Source: Linepithema humile (taxonomy: Eukaryota; Arthropoda; Insecta; Hymenoptera; Formicidae). From it: DNA of 64,000 nt. The notes below the pieces were generated by a model. That model worked only from the letters and a program-made list of their open reading frames with translations, did not search any database and was not told the DNA's origin. This document shows, one piece after another, positions 27,024 through 40,792 of this stretch; position 1 is the stretch's first letter; each line of letters starts with the position of its first letter. The stretch is from NCBI RefSeq assembly GCF_040581485.1, contig NC_090134.1, forward strand, positions 1,674,001 to 1,738,000, read 5' to 3'. The translations under genes were made by a program, and so were the position numbers.

Positions 27024-27181
27024 CTTTGCGCACTGTCGACTAGTCGCCGGCGACTTGGTCGTCAGCGACCACTGAGCATATTGAAATTTATAAGGGCTTA
27101 CGCACGTAGTCGCCGCTGGTCCTTTGTTTCTAGTCTGTCGGCGACCAAGTCGCCGGCGACTTAGTCGAACAGTGCGCAAAG
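27024..27181. mobile_element. GC-rich MITE-like element, 158 bp
   Basis: Terminal inverted repeats of about 40 bp start CTTTGCGCACTG and continue through AGTCGCCGGCGACTTGGTCG, itself containing the palindrome GTCGCCGGCGAC. The element is much more GC-rich than its AT-rich surroundings. No coding capacity. The superfamily is not evident and the flanks lack a clear target duplication. Confidence 0.8.
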
Positions 27182-30100
27182 AGGTCGAAAGCTACGATGG
27201 ATAGATTGTAACTTTTATATATTAAAAGTTTTTCTCTTATAATTTACTGTTATTCTACCAATAAGTTTGACAGAAAACACAAATTAGCTTTTTGATGACA
27301 ATCTTCTCTGTCTCGAGAATGACATAGGCAAGAAGTTTTCAAATATGTGGCGAACATATTTGGGGTCAGGAGTGTTTTATTCTCGCGGGATTACTTTTGT
27401 CAAATGCTATAACCATTTTCCATATTTATTCTCCCTCGTGTATTTCGGACGCATTAAGGCGTTCAAGGGCAAAATATCAAAGAGATAAGGGTGAATAATA
27501 CATGGAAATTTCGTCGAAGAAAAACAACCTCCATTGGTGACACAGTTATTGCAAAGTTGTAAAGTATCCCAGATTTACTTGGCAAATTTATCTTTTTTAT
27601 TGTATATCTTTTATACTTTTAAAGCACGATGTTCTGGAATCTTAAATTTTGAAAAAACTGATTAAAAATCAATTTTCTTGCCGTGAAGAAAACTTGGATT
27701 TTCCACACACACGAAAATTTCCCATTTATATTAATATAATGCCTTTCGTCGCGCTAAAAAGATATTTAGGGTGTAAAGGGTTACTCTTATCGCTGATGTA
27801 ATATCGGTGTTGCTGTCGGTGCCTAAACGAAGTGCCTAGTCGAGATATTTCCGGGAAGGTGAAAAAGCTGCGAGATTTCGGATCAGAAAGGCGAGCAAGT
27901 TCTTTGGCGTCGGTTCTCCCGTCACGCTTTCGAAATTCCCTTTAATTCGGCCGGTCGTCGAGTCGAGCGTGAATCTACTCGAGAAAGCGGAGAGACGAGG
28001 GAGACAGCCGGCGGCACTTCGTCGCGCGGGAGTGAAATATGCACGTTAGACTGCCGGAGACATAGCTACGCGAACCACCGGTAGCTGCAGCAGCTTTCGG
28101 CTTGTATGCCGCAAGCCGCGCGGCGCAATACACACACTGCATGCATCGCGGCGTGTACGCGAGAAAGCACTGCGGCCCGGTGATGCATTGCCCCGGGAGA
28201 TTAATGCATCGCGCCGCACAGTTTGTTAGAGTGAATAACGACCGGCTGCAATAATGATATTGCCATTAACCTGTCCGTGAAAGTCTCGTGATTCCTCGAG
28301 CGTGGGCGACTCGATCGCTCCGATCATAAAAGTGATTAATTCAAGGCGTCGAGGCGTACTCCGAGGCATCTTTCCTTCCGGGCCATCCCGCTGTCGACTG
28401 CAAGCTTCGAGAGCTTGATTATTTTTACTTCTCTTAATACCGAACATGGCTAACGTAAACTTCATCGATTATTAAGGAGGTCGTGGAAAATATATAATGT
28501 TGTAAGAAAAATGGAGAAAATAAACCCTTGCAAGGCGAATCTGATGAGAGTCGAGAGTAATACGAAGCATCTTGCAATTGTAATACACCTGACTTAATGC
28601 TTTCTCAAGAATATCTCCTCCCATGTAGCGAAGCACGAGCTTAAAGAAAATTAATTCGAAAGGTCAAAAGTGCACGTCAGTGCATTCACAGAATGAGCGA
28701 CCAATATAAAAACAGCGTGATTAATGTAACGTCTAGATTTCATTATCATTTTAAATAAATGATCTTATTCCGCACCGGTCTCTTGCAAAAAGCATTAATC
28801 TTTTTTCTTTTAGAAAAAGCACATAATTTGATGATTAAAAAATGCCAAAAAAATGTCAAGAATAAATTTATCTCGATGAGCTCACGCTAATCTACGATTG
28901 GGAACAGAGTAGACGGTAATAATACACCGCGGATGAGAGGAGTTATTACAAGCTCGGCGCAAATCCACTCACCGCTCTTAACGCTCGTTAAGGAGTTATT
29001 ATCATTTTTCGGCGGTCGCAATCTTCGTTTAAACTTCAACACGCCTGAGAATGTTCGCAGCATCTCGCCGTCCATAATAGCGCTGTTGATTGCAACTCGC
29101 CAGCTTGAAAATTATAATAGAGCTGACTTAATGCCGACAGCGCGGTGCAAAACGCGAGGGAGATAGTCGAAGCGATTACTCGAGTGTCTTAATGACACTT
29201 AATGTACTCTCGTAGTAATCTTTCACGTACGTGCGGAAGAGGACAGAGTAACGAAAGGAAGCAATAAAAAAAAAAAACAAGGAAACACTGTTGCGCAGAA
29301 GTTGCTTCATTTGCTCCACGATTTCTCCTCGACCATCGCTCGACCACTGCGGTGCAGTAAAGCACTAATGAAGTATTTACCATTCTATTACTATGTACCG
29401 CGAGTTCTCCGTCGTTTCTCGGCATCTTTATCATCATCTTTTCGCGTTCTCCGCCGTTTTATTTCCCCGCCAGATTCGCGAGGTGAATGCGCGTAGCGCT
29501 TCCCGCGAGTCTCTCACGTTTTTAATTATCTGCCGTTTCGTGGATCTGTGAAATTTTGAGCCTTACCGCGTTTGCGTGTGTGACGTTAGAGTTGACATCA
29601 TTGTGTGTAAGCGAAATAGGTACGCGTCTCCTGTTATTTGTGCAAAATTTTAATCATGTCTCAGAAATGTCGAAACACGCTGATCAGAAAGCATGTCAGC
29701 ATATATTTTTTGCTTTATAGATACAAAATTTGGATTATCGTAAGAATAAGAGTTAAAAAATATTACTACGAATCTATGTTTAAAGCTCCCGTCGTGCCCG
29801 CTTGCTTACGTGACGCATGCCTAGCGTCTTCACCACTTAGTCTCTAAGGTGTCGCCAGCAGCAGTGTAGCCGCGCGTAACGCCTTCTGTGCTTCATGCAC
29901 GTTTTTATTCATCGAAAATACCGTGAGCGAAGAAAAGTAATGAGAATGTCGCAATATTTAGATACCGTGGGCATATTTATTCGTTCGGGATGCATCGGGA
30001 CGAATATAACACGGCATTCAAAACCTTGCGTGGTTATGTCGAAAAATATGGTACAGCGAGTTCACACTTGTTAATTTACGGACGCCATCATGCTTGTGCT

Positions 30101-31650
30101 GTGACGTCACATCACGATAGAGTTGTAAATCATCTCTTGCCGCGAATAAGACGTGCACGTTTCGTGATTCTCACGAAATTTTGATCATCTAAATCGTATT
30201 ATGAGCATAAATGATAAGTATCGTTTTACTCCGTCGTTTCACGTGATACATCGCGAGTGCGATCAAGTGAATACAGTGGAAAGTGAATACTGGAACATAA
30301 TTAGATCATTTGTGGAGCACACTATTGACAAAACATAACCTTTATGATTAGAATTGCGATCTGTAAGTGTTAGAACTGCGAACGCAATTATCGTGGTATT
30401 GCTATTACGTGTATTTATCGATTAACCTAATAATCGTCAGTTCAAATCGTTAAATTTTTGGCCATTTACAAATAGTCATAAAATTATTAATATACATAAA
30501 CATTTATTTGTGAAGATACATCATGGATACAAAACAGCGTAAATGTTGGATAACATAAATTTTTATTATAAATTTTTAAAAATTAGAATAAATCCTTACT
30601 AAATTCTAGACGCCGATAGGTAAATATACATGTTTATTTGTGAAAGAAATATCGTAGAGGATATTATTCGCGAGAAAACGTACTAAATTCACAATATTTT
30701 AGAATATTTTTTGGTAGAATATTTTTTAACGGGCGAAACTATGTATAAAATCTACAATAATACATCACTTTGACCCATGCTCAGCGTCGATCAGCGCCCT
30801 GGATTCTAGGAACTCGGTGGTGTGAGGAGCGACTATGCGCCGCGTATACGTTTTTGTTTTCCCCCTCTCTTCGAGCCTACATGCAGAGTATAAACGTATT
30901 ATGTACGTCGTAATTGATTATTGAACGCGCCGAAATAAATGTGGAATCGCAACCGTACAAAATAATACGCGCCGTAATTAATTTGATTGATCACCTAACA
31001 GCGATAAGTTATAATTTTTCGTTCGGGATACATCGCAGAATATATTACGAATATACGGAGATTTCAGATGGTTTTGAATTTAATTATTATGAATGTACAG
31101 TTTGCGTTTGAGACGCAATAAAATGCAATCGTTAATTTTCTTTGCGAATAAAAAACGCGTGTGACAATAACCCGGGAGTGTCGAAATTCTTGTCGCGCGA
31201 GTGTTCATATACGAGAGAGCTGAATTATTATCGCGCGATGTTTACTAGTGTATTTTCGCGAGTGTGTGTTCAGTGCCGGAAAATAGATATTCATCGCGAG
31301 TTTATGCTGAGGAACAACGGTTGGTGAGTAGTTTGTTTGTTATTCCTATAAATTCTTATACTTTTTTTACAATTATTTATAAGTATTCTTTAAATTATTT
31401 TTCACGAAATTTTTATTTAAAAATTAATTTTTTTCTATGCTTGTGATGATTTTGTTAATTTTTATATTTTATGCAAATTGTTCAAAACTTATTTTTTAGA
31501 ATCGTCTATTTTTTATTTATTTTTTGTATATAAAAATAATTTAATATTTATATACTATTCTTAAAACTTTTTTGTTTTATCTATTTTTTATTCATGTTTA
31601 ATATAGTCCTATTTTTTCATGTTTATTAATATTATAATATTATCAATGTG
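27182..31650. other. Spacer; possible first exon near 31.3 kb
   Basis: CpG-rich at 27,850-28,450. No recognisable coding sequence. At 31,269 a TCAGT-type initiator sequence precedes CATCGCGAGTTTATG, and a good splice donor (GTTG then GTGAGTAG) follows at about 31,324. This could be a small first exon on the plus strand, but nothing downstream confirms it. Confidence 0.4.
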
Positions 31651-31690
31651 CTTATATGTGCTTATATGTGCTTATATGTGCTTATATGTT
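31651..31690. repeat. 10-bp minisatellite (CTTATATGTG)
   Basis: Four tandem copies of CTTATATGTG, the last ending in TT. The sequence just before the first copy also matches the end of the unit. Confidence 0.95.
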
Positions 31691-34600
31691 TTAGGATCAA
31701 GAGTGTGTCGTGCAGCATCTTTTGAATCAAAGTAAGTTTTATTTTACTGCATCATTTAATAATAAATGATGATGATTTGTTATATGGCATTATAGGCGTT
31801 AACTTAAAAATGATTAAGCCAGAATAAAATAATACAGACTTTTAATCTTTATAACAATTATTTAAATTCTCTTGGGAACGAATAAAAAGCGGTATTCGAT
31901 TTATATCACCCTGTTGGGATGAAAGGCAACGATAAATTTTTTCTTCTGGAAATTTATCGTTTATTTTTCAACGATGGTGCTGGTCATTGATATACGCGTG
32001 TTTTGTATGCTGGTGTAATTACTGACATTTTACAATACTGAAATATATATTTGGTTTTAAAATAATAAATATATACTAATAAAATAAAAGAATCGAGATA
32101 AATTGAAACTATTTATTTTTTGAAACAATTTATAATTAGTTTATAAAATTTATAAAATATATTAATTTATATGATTTTTAAAAAATATCTAAATGTTGAT
32201 TTAAACAAACTCAAAGGCGAAACATATTTCGGCAAGTCGCGAGTTTTTTTAAACTTGTGTGATTTATATCGCTCTTATAAATCTATATTTTCTGTTCATT
32301 ATTTCATTATCGCTGCGGAGAATACTTCACTATTAATAGCATTATCTCACGCGTATATCTGTAACCGAATGAAAATAGTAACTTAAAGCGGATATTTCAC
32401 TGGTCAATATACAAAGACGTTGTTTGAGAGATTTTATTTTTTATAAAAAAGTCGTGAATGTATTTTTGGATAAGTATTACGCAATTAAACAAAAAAAATT
32501 GCGAATTACTTTTAAATGTAGATTAGCTTTTCTTGTCAAAAGACTACCAGTTCTGCTGCAGGTATCCACGATTCTTTTGTCTTTGACGTACATAGATTCC
32601 AAATTGCTTGCTGAATACATAAGGGGGCGAGCTAATGAAATTTCACGTTAGTTGCTTCAAAGTTACTCCGCGCCGGACTATCTGCTTAAAACTACATTCC
32701 TTAACTACGGGCTGGAATTTCAAAGTTGTACGGACGATTCCGCGTTTTCTCCGCACAAGGCGATATAGTGTCACTGACGGCGCGGCGGATAAATATTTGA
32801 TATTGAATGCAGCTACGTATATTCTTGCGATGGGAATAAATATTTTTCTTAAAAATGTACATATACCTCGATAAACACGGCGTCTTTATCGAGATCTGTG
32901 TACGGGAATACTTTCTTCGTTGCGCGAAGGCCGATTCTCGACGGCGGATGTTCTCATCTCTGAGACGTTGATGTGTATCGGAAGGAGAAAAAAGTATCAT
33001 ATTTCCGCTCGGCGCACTTTTCATCAGTTTTCGTCGGTATTGACGGACCATAACCGCACGACGAATAATCCGAATATCAGCGGCGGTGGCGGAGGCGGAA
33101 GCGGCGCAATTTTAATCTACGCAATCTGCCAAGCGTATTATCGGAGCGTCGATTTCGGAGCGAAATTCAGCACTAGTGAGATTTCTGCTTTGTAGCAATG
33201 CGCTCAATGAGCCCATTCAGTTGCCGATCTCGTATATTATTAGGCGAAGTATCGACAGTTACGTCGATACGCCGTTAAGATCTGCCAGAAAACTCGCGCA
33301 CGATTGGTCACTTTTCAAAGTAAGTTTATGACGTCGCGATTGCGAGTTTGCAATTGTCCGCACGCGAGTCATGCGGTGTCATGTTAGAAGAGACGGAAAA
33401 TTAAAAAAATTAAGATGGTCCTATTATCTAGTCTCAATTAATTCAAGATACTTAAAATTACGAAAAAGTTAGATATTCTATCACTATTTTTATATTATTT
33501 GCACTTTTCTACTTTATGATATATCGCTTTGTATACTTGCATAAATTTTCAGCAACTCATATTGTTGCAATTAACACACTAATTGTTACATAATATCGTG
33601 AAAAATGACGCGCGTATATCATTAAAATGGAATCGAACAAAATCGTTATTGGAATATATTACAAAAATTAACTTACGTTACGAATATACTTGTATTTTGA
33701 GTTACGACTCTTGTGCAGCGAGCCATCGATATATCAACGCATGCATACATATCTCGGGGCGCGTCAATCGTGGAGCTCAATTTTTTGCACGCCGCGAGGT
33801 TGCACGGCGTTTAGCGATGGTCCGTCAGAAATGGACGAGTCCGAAATGGCGAGGCTTTATTCCATCTTCGTCGACGGAGCACGACGGGTGCATCCGCGTC
33901 AATTCGGCGATATCGCGCGTAAAAGCGCGCTGGTATTCGGTAGCGCGAAAGCAAAACATGCACGAGCGCGCCTTGGGCGCGCTTTCCGATGCTGCACTTT
34001 TGTAAACTAAATAAATTCGCGGCGCGATTCTGGTAAATTGATGGCTAAAGAATTTCTTCGTGTTCTCTGGGAATTCAACTAACTATCAAAACTAACAACG
34101 TGTAAATAAATGATGTTTAAAGCGTCATATAATTTTTTAGATAAAAAATAAGTAAATTTTACAATATTATAATAAGAAATCAAGTTTTCCCGTTATCTTG
34201 ATATATTTAATTTTAATGCGCAATCAGAAACCTTTCTTTGGAAGGTTATATTTGCATTTGGCAAATTGCAAATGCATTTGGTTTTACAGTGCGATTAATG
34301 GCACGATTTTAAAATTACGTTTCAAGTGGGGTTGTTCTCCGTTCAAGTGCTGTGCATGCCACACGCTATTATCATCTCAATCCCGAAAGCGACCGTTATA
34401 AATCGAATACGTGGACATGGAAGCGATAGTTATATCGGGGCTAAAAAAATAGCGATCGTTTAGATGTAACGAGCCATGCGTGCAATCGTGACTCGCGCCG
34501 CGAGCGAAAGCCATCATTAATGCCAAAACTCCCGAAACCTCAAAATCTCGATAACGTAGCGCGAGATAAAATCGTGAGATTGTCGACAGCATTTTCTGTC

Positions 34601-35314
34601 GTGTGTATCATTCGAGCAATGTGAACGATTGTCTTACCGTCAATATATATAAATTCGTAGAAGAAATAAATGGATTTTTTATACGTAAATACATGCGACG
34701 AAAAATATATAGAAATAAAATTTATCATCGCGATTATTCATACAATGCGGTTTCACACACCTATTTTTCCGATTTCTTTTTCATACAAAAATCACATAAA
34801 ATCACGCAGCGTTGCAGTCTTGTTACGCGATATTTACAACGTTTGTGTCATCGATTAACACGGCAGTTTGAGATTAAACCCCACCATCATAACCCGGTTT
34901 TGATGCCATACAAATGGCGCGAATGCACTCTCGAGTATGTCGCAGGTGTATGCAATTAGAACAATTCGCAAAATTGTCGCGCACTGAATTTTATATTCCG
35001 AATCCGTGTAAATAGTGATGTGAGTCACGCGTCGCCTTTGTAACATTATTGTTGGACGGCTGCGCGATCAAATATGCACGCCTGCGTGCATGCAATCGCG
35101 TATATACAAGCGCTTACCGTGTTATCTTCCGTGGGAGTCGCATTCGCCATCTCTCCCTATCTGCGATTCCGCTCTTTCTCCCGCAGGTGATTCACTACCC
35201 GCGAATAACTCCGATTGCCAGTCCCTTTTTTTTCGCTTTTTCGAAAACGGAACTCGTCAGCGTTCTATATGCGCCTTTTACGGAAGACTCTGCAGGACCG
35301 CTCGGAATAAAAAT

Positions 35315-35332
35315 AAAAAAAAAAAAAAAAAA
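35315..35332. repeat. A18 homopolymer
   Basis: Eighteen A residues directly after AAATAAAAATA-type sequence. Confidence 0.9.
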
Positions 35333-35578
35333 GTGCTGCTTCCGTTACCGCTGTTCGCGCAGCGGACACTCCATCTGCAAAACAGTACACCTGCGCAAAG
35401 ATAGTTCTTGAAGCAGTTTGCGCAAAAATAAAAAGAAAAGAAGGAAAGAATATTCGTAACACAGTCAAGTGATTGACAAGATTGCGCCAGATCTTACGCA
35501 AATGTCCAAGTTTTATCCAGGTCTTGCGTAAAAAAAAAATTGATTTTATATCAACTAAAGAATTATCTGTAAGAAGAT

Positions 35579-35600
35579 AGAGAGAGAGAGAGAGAGAGAG
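35579..35600. repeat. (AG)n microsatellite
   Basis: Twenty-two bases of perfect AG repeat. Confidence 0.95.
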
Positions 35601-35853
35601 TGAATTTTGAAAACATATTTTTTACATATGGTAATATCTGTCCAGAGGCATTTGACAATGTTTACCTTTTTTTTAATAGAGGTGAAGACACACGATCCGA
35701 ATTTATGCTCGGAGATCCCTCGTCGGTCCTTTTCCTTTCCGATACCATCCCAACCGAGTTGATCCTTCGGATCGCTGTTGCGAACAGGGACGGGAGCGCG
35801 CGCTCACGGGGGACGAATAAATTACTGGCGACACGTGAATACTCGGCGATGGT

Positions 35854-35868
35854 GGGGGGGGGGGGGGG
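35854..35868. repeat. G15 homopolymer
   Basis: Fifteen consecutive G residues preceded by GATGGT. The length in the assembly may be unreliable. Confidence 0.9.
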
Positions 35869-36184
35869 ACTGCCGCTCCATCCGGTCGAGTCCCGTGAAA
35901 TCCTCATGCATAATTTTCCGCCATCCTATTCGGACGCGCATTTACACGCGCGGGCGTGCACAAGGGAGCGAAGAGGGTCCACATATTCGCGGGCGCACAT
36001 ATATTCGCGCGGGCTGAAAACGCGCGTTGACTCACGCGCGCACTCGCGCACGTTCTCGCGCGTACGTCGTTCAATGCAAATTTCCCGGCGCAAAACCCGG
36101 TCAACCGCGGCCACCCTGTATGCAAACCTGATCCCGTCGTGCCGATGAGAGCTAGCCGCCGCGCCGTGGGTGCTACTATATCGG

Positions 36185-36229
36185 TGCTGTTGCTGCTACC
36201 GCTGCTGCTGCTGCTGCTGCTGCTGCTGC
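36185..36229. repeat. CTG/GCT trinucleotide repeat
   Basis: A perfect GCT run at 36201-36229 preceded by imperfect copies. Read in different frames it gives poly-Leu (plus) or poly-Ser (minus), but no surrounding coding evidence supports either. Confidence 0.95.
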
Positions 36230-39200
36230 GAGCACGATCGATTCTTTCGTACGATTTCGCCTTCGAGTTTGCACAAGGAGAAAAGCACGATCTGCCCGTG
36301 TTCCGTGTACCGAAATTGAAAAGTTGGGGCAATTGACAGGGGAAATTTTGTATCGTTATAATCTACTTCACTTTCGAAGTTTAAATTCTTTGTATCAGTA
36401 TTTTAATTTGAGTCCAATAGAAATGATCTCAAACAATTAATTACACAAAACATTAAATAGGTATTACTCTTGACTTCCGGTGAACTTAATGTTATCTTAT
36501 CACGGATAAAACAACACGATTAAACAACAATCTCGTTTTTATATTGCAAAATAATGTTCAGAAGTCTACAACTTTTGTGTACATTATTGCTTAAAGAGTT
36601 CAATTGCAATTTGAAATTGAATGTTCCAAAAGTAGAACAGCGAAATCAAACCCGTAATATCGGAAATGGCGATAGGACCTCTGGCTTTGCGCATCGCCGC
36701 GTGTCATGCTCAATGCTATATTGGAAACTGATTAACCGGTCGGGCATTATTGAAGTGTTCTCGATCTTGATTACGCGGAGCATTGACGAATAGTGGACAC
36801 ATTTCCGATGGACGTTCCACCTGAGATCAAAGTTAATCCAGGCTGCCATGGTAACGCCTGGTCCCGAGTATTGTGGATTATTGGGTACTATTAATAAAAT
36901 CTTGATCATGCTGAGTGCACGATTATTCGCAATCACAGTCATCGTTTCGGCGGAATGGCGTATCCGTGTTATTTTGTTGATGGGTTTCATATGTTATCAT
37001 GCTGCACGGGTAATTAATTAACGTTATCAAGGAAGTACGTTAAATTAATAGCTGACGATCAATTTTAGAGAATATTGTTAATAGCGTTGTGCAGTTCTTT
37101 TGTGTCGCGTTGATCGATTATCAGATCAAATAAGAGCATTTTATGGTTCAAAAAATCGCGTAAGATTTCTGTTACAAATTATTGGACATTAAATTGTTGA
37201 ATTATAGCAAATTTTTATATATTTAAATCGTGAAAAAGTAATTTATTTAAAAAAATTAATTTTTTTTGCACGATGCGGATTTTTAAAAATCTTGCATTGG
37301 CATAAACATATGTTTGACGGTTTGTCAGATCGGAATCGAGGTCTCTGCTAATAGGTATCGAGCTTCGGCCCTTACCGCGCAAGAGTACCGCAAGCAAGGC
37401 TTTCAAGTTGGAAACAATGGCGAATCGTCGATTACCGCTATCGTGGTCGCACACCCAGCTTCATTCGTAGTGTGTTGCATTTTAGGATGCACCGTTGCAG
37501 AGCGAGAGGTCATGGCAACCGCTGATGCGGTCAATAGTATTGGCTTTGTAGCCATGACGCGGTAACGTAATTATCTGTGCATAGGTCCCATCATGTCAAT
37601 TTAAAAGTTAATCTGTAACACGAAATAATTATATGGATCTGAAACAACAATAAAAAAGATATATTTTAAAAATAATATAAAAAAACAGAAGCGGCATAAA
37701 AGCGGCATAATTCTTCAAATTATCGACTTACGAGGTCTTTCCATAAAATTAGTCCGGTTCTGCGCGAATATCAGCTATTTAGTGAGGAAACTACTTAGTG
37801 AGGCTATTTTTAGCAAAAGTTATTTCTGTTCTTCATTACAAGCTTTGTTGTAAGATCTATGATTATCGAATTTGCCCCATTTGCCCATACTCGAACGTCA
37901 TCATTGACGGCTATTGCCGCGCGTCCACGTCTTTCTCCACTTCTCTTTACGCCGCACGTATGCAGCGCGCACTCGCGAGTGCACGGAAGCACCATGTAGC
38001 TCGAGAACCCGCATATCAAATCGTGCGTATATCGTGGGATGCGAGCGATTCGCCCATCGACCAATATTGTCATGTGGGCAATGAACGACCGTGCGTTGAA
38101 TAAACATGCGGCCATCGGCCGTACTTGAAGCTACATGCGAACACACACATGCAAATGACGATGATCGTTGCGTTCGCAGTCGCGGAGGTCAATCTCCGCA
38201 GCTTCTTCTATGACAGTCTTCGAGGTGGTCTCTGTTCTCGCGAAGATCTAACGGGGCTATCAGTCTTGAAACTTGCTTATCGCAATATTTCTCTGAAATT
38301 ATCGTCGCAACGTCAACGCTCTCTTAAAAGCGGCGCATACACTTGATGCTTTCGTCGAATATTCTTAATGATGTATACGTTTTTCAACGAGTGGTTTGAT
38401 TAAACAATTGCGAAATAAAAATTAATGAATTTTTAATTAAAATTTTTCTAATTAATTTTGGAATATTTTTCTTACGATTATCGCTCTTTTTATTAATTTT
38501 AACATGCACTGGAATATTATAAACGTTTTCGTGTATAGAAATTAGTATTACAAAATGAATCTTTCGTTGACAGACGTTAGGCAATGTATATTTTTGTTTT
38601 GGAAGAAGTTTTATTTAGAAGTTAGCATTTTTTATATTAAAAGACACACGGGAGCGTCAATTTGAGGAAGCTTAGAAAACGGAACCTATTGATAGAAAGC
38701 TAAAAGACGCTTTCTAGGCGTTTCGCCAAGATTTTCTGTAAGCATCGACTCATAATGGCATATGTGACATTTATGAAGCCATATACACTGTGCTATGGTA
38801 GTCTGTCGCAACACACGTAGATTAAATGCTCTACTAAACGTGTGTCGTTCTAGGAACGCGGCTGTTTCATGTGTCGATTATTTTAACAAACGAACAGAAA
38901 CCAGATGGGTTTATGATATCATTTAAATAAAAGCGTTCACGCTTATGTTAATATTAAAAAATTAATATGTCAATGAAATATAAATATAATCTTAGTATTG
39001 TTAAAAAAATGAACAATAAAATACAATCAAATATATCGATGATAGTTTCAAGTGTGTGTGTGTGTGTAACATTAAAAAAAGTACTCTTACTCGCACGGGA
39101 TGCCGACATATTATTTTATAACTTTGTATCAATTTTTCATGGATGTATAATATTTTATTTGCTCCACTTGAATACCACGTGAAACTGTTGTAAGAAGAGT

Positions 39201-39946
39201 ATAACCGAAAAATTGGTAGCGGTAGGAAAGGTCCGAAGGGTGTGAAATTCAATAAACGAATCCATTCAACGCTTATCTCGCGCAAACTTGTAGACACACC
39301 AAGCTGCACAATACGGTTCCCTGTTTCTACGGGGGCACGTAGGTATCGTCGTGCGGGTGTAGTAGTCGATATGGGTGCACGTATGCGCGAAGCTGCTTCC
39401 TCTATTCGTTCGTAGAACCGGTGGAATGCTCGTTCCGCGCGATATCGAAATCGGGGTTCTCAACCTGCGACAAAGCGGACGGCTTCTTGACGAATACAGA
39501 AAATGAAATGAATACAGAAAGTCGAATGTTTAAGTCAATTCATAGTTCGCCATATATCGGCAGATATATTCCGTTAAAAATTGACGCGGAGACATTAAAC
39601 GGCATTTTATTCGAATAAAAAGTCTATGTAATAATGAAATAAATATACTGAGAATTATTGCTCGGAAGAAAGTAACGGCAGTTTTGTGCAGTTTTCAGTA
39701 TCAGCCGTCTTTTATCTTGGTAGCAACGATAAAGTGACGATATTGTTGTAACTGTACTCGAACGCTATACACTGCGCGAAATGATCATCCCTGCGAGTGT
39801 CCGTGTGTGCCGCTTCCGAGAGTGCGGCTGTGGAAGTGCGTGCCCACGCGATTCACCGCGATACGCACTATTATCGTTAATGTATGCGGCTCGCGTGTAC
39901 GCGAACTTACACCAGCAAAGTTGGTTATCAATCATCGTTGAAGGAG

Positions 39947-39967
39947 CTCTCTAAAAGTGAATCAGTG
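39947..39967 (+). repeat. Left terminal inverted repeat
   Basis: Begins CTCTCTAAAAGTGAATCAG. It matches the reverse complement of 43639-43659 with one mismatch (G versus A at the thirteenth base). Confidence 0.85.
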
Positions 39968-40155
39968 TATTATCACTGGGAAACAGTCAATAGTCACTTA
40001 TTATAATAGTTATAAGTATAGCACTGTAAATCAGTAAAATATCACTGAAAGGAATAGTTAATAATATTAACTGCTGAAATCAGTAATATTAAACTACTAG
40101 AAACAGTGATTTTCAACAATAAAATCAGTGATGTGAGCTATTCAAATCAGTGAAT
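39961..40155. repeat. Left subterminal CAGTG/CACTG motif array
   Basis: At least eight copies of CAGTG, CACTG or close variants (for example CAGTGAT and TCACTGA) in both orientations lie within about 195 bp of AT-rich DNA just inside the left terminal repeat. A matching array sits inside the right end. Confidence 0.8.
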
Positions 40156-40158
40156 ATC

Positions 40159-40320
40159 CCAGCAAAAATATTAATTAACACTAATAACCTTAATATTATA
40201 ATTTTCTATTCAAGAATTTAACTGTAACGTAAAACATGTATATGTGTTGAGTTACTTTACACATTGTTAAGTAGAAAATTATAATATTAAGATTATTACT
40301 ATTAGTTAGTGTTTGCTGGA
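40159..40320. repeat. Hairpin inside the transposon, near its left end
   Basis: An inverted repeat with arms at about 40159-40208 and 40272-40320. The best-paired core is CTTAATATTATAATTTTCTA against its complement, and the outer parts share CCAGCA/TGCTGG and AACACTAA/TTAGTGTT. The loop is about 63 bp. It may be a nested MITE or a structural element of the transposon. Confidence 0.75.
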
Positions 40321-40560
40321 TGTTGGTGTGTGGTACAAAGGAAAAAAAATAATCGATTGATATTCAAACAAAAAAATTCTTATATTTGTTGATTTAATGT
40401 AATTTATATATTAACATAATTTTTATATATTAATTATATATAAAAAGTAATTCAAAGTAATCAAATAATATGTTTAGAGTTTCAAATAAATTGAAAATTA
40501 AAGACAAAATGTTTATAGAATAAAGCCAATTAACAACTAACACAAGAATATAAATGTAAT

Positions 40561-40735
40561 AAGAATATATTATGCAATATATTATATAATGTAATATTAG
40601 AAATATGAGAGACACTCAAACATATTGCACTTTATCGGATAATGAAATAAATTTTATAAAATTACTAGAATGCAATCAAAAATAGAAAAACAAGTTTAGT
40701 TTCACGATACTTTAAATTAAGTATTATAAAAACAT
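40561..40735 (-). pseudogene. Decayed second copy of the transposon gene's last exon
   Basis: This stretch aligns by eye with 40782-40950, the 3' part of the final coding exon: shared TATTATGCAATAT, then CA-TTG-ACTTTATCGGATA, followed by AT-rich matching text. Read on the minus strand in shifting frames it keeps traces of the same residues but has several stops. Probably an old tandem or nested duplication left downstream of the functional exon. Confidence 0.6.
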
Positions 40736-40792
40736 GTCAGCAAAATAAAGTTAATTTAAAATTAAACATGAGAATATTATACAATAGATATA

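Larger units (their letters stand above)
31691..39946. other. Spacer with many simple repeats; no recognisable gene
   Basis: Mixed AT-rich and CpG-rich DNA. A cluster of low-complexity sequence lies at 35.3-36.3 kb (A-run, GA repeat, G15, CTG repeat). Open frames at 35600-36332 on both strands are read through these repeats and show only low-complexity peptides. Confidence 0.55.

Noticed and set aside
35600..36332. Overlapping long frames on both strands at 35.6-36.3 kb
   Set aside because: They read through the AG, G15 and CTG simple repeats and give only low-complexity peptides (poly-Gly, poly-Leu, poly-Ser).
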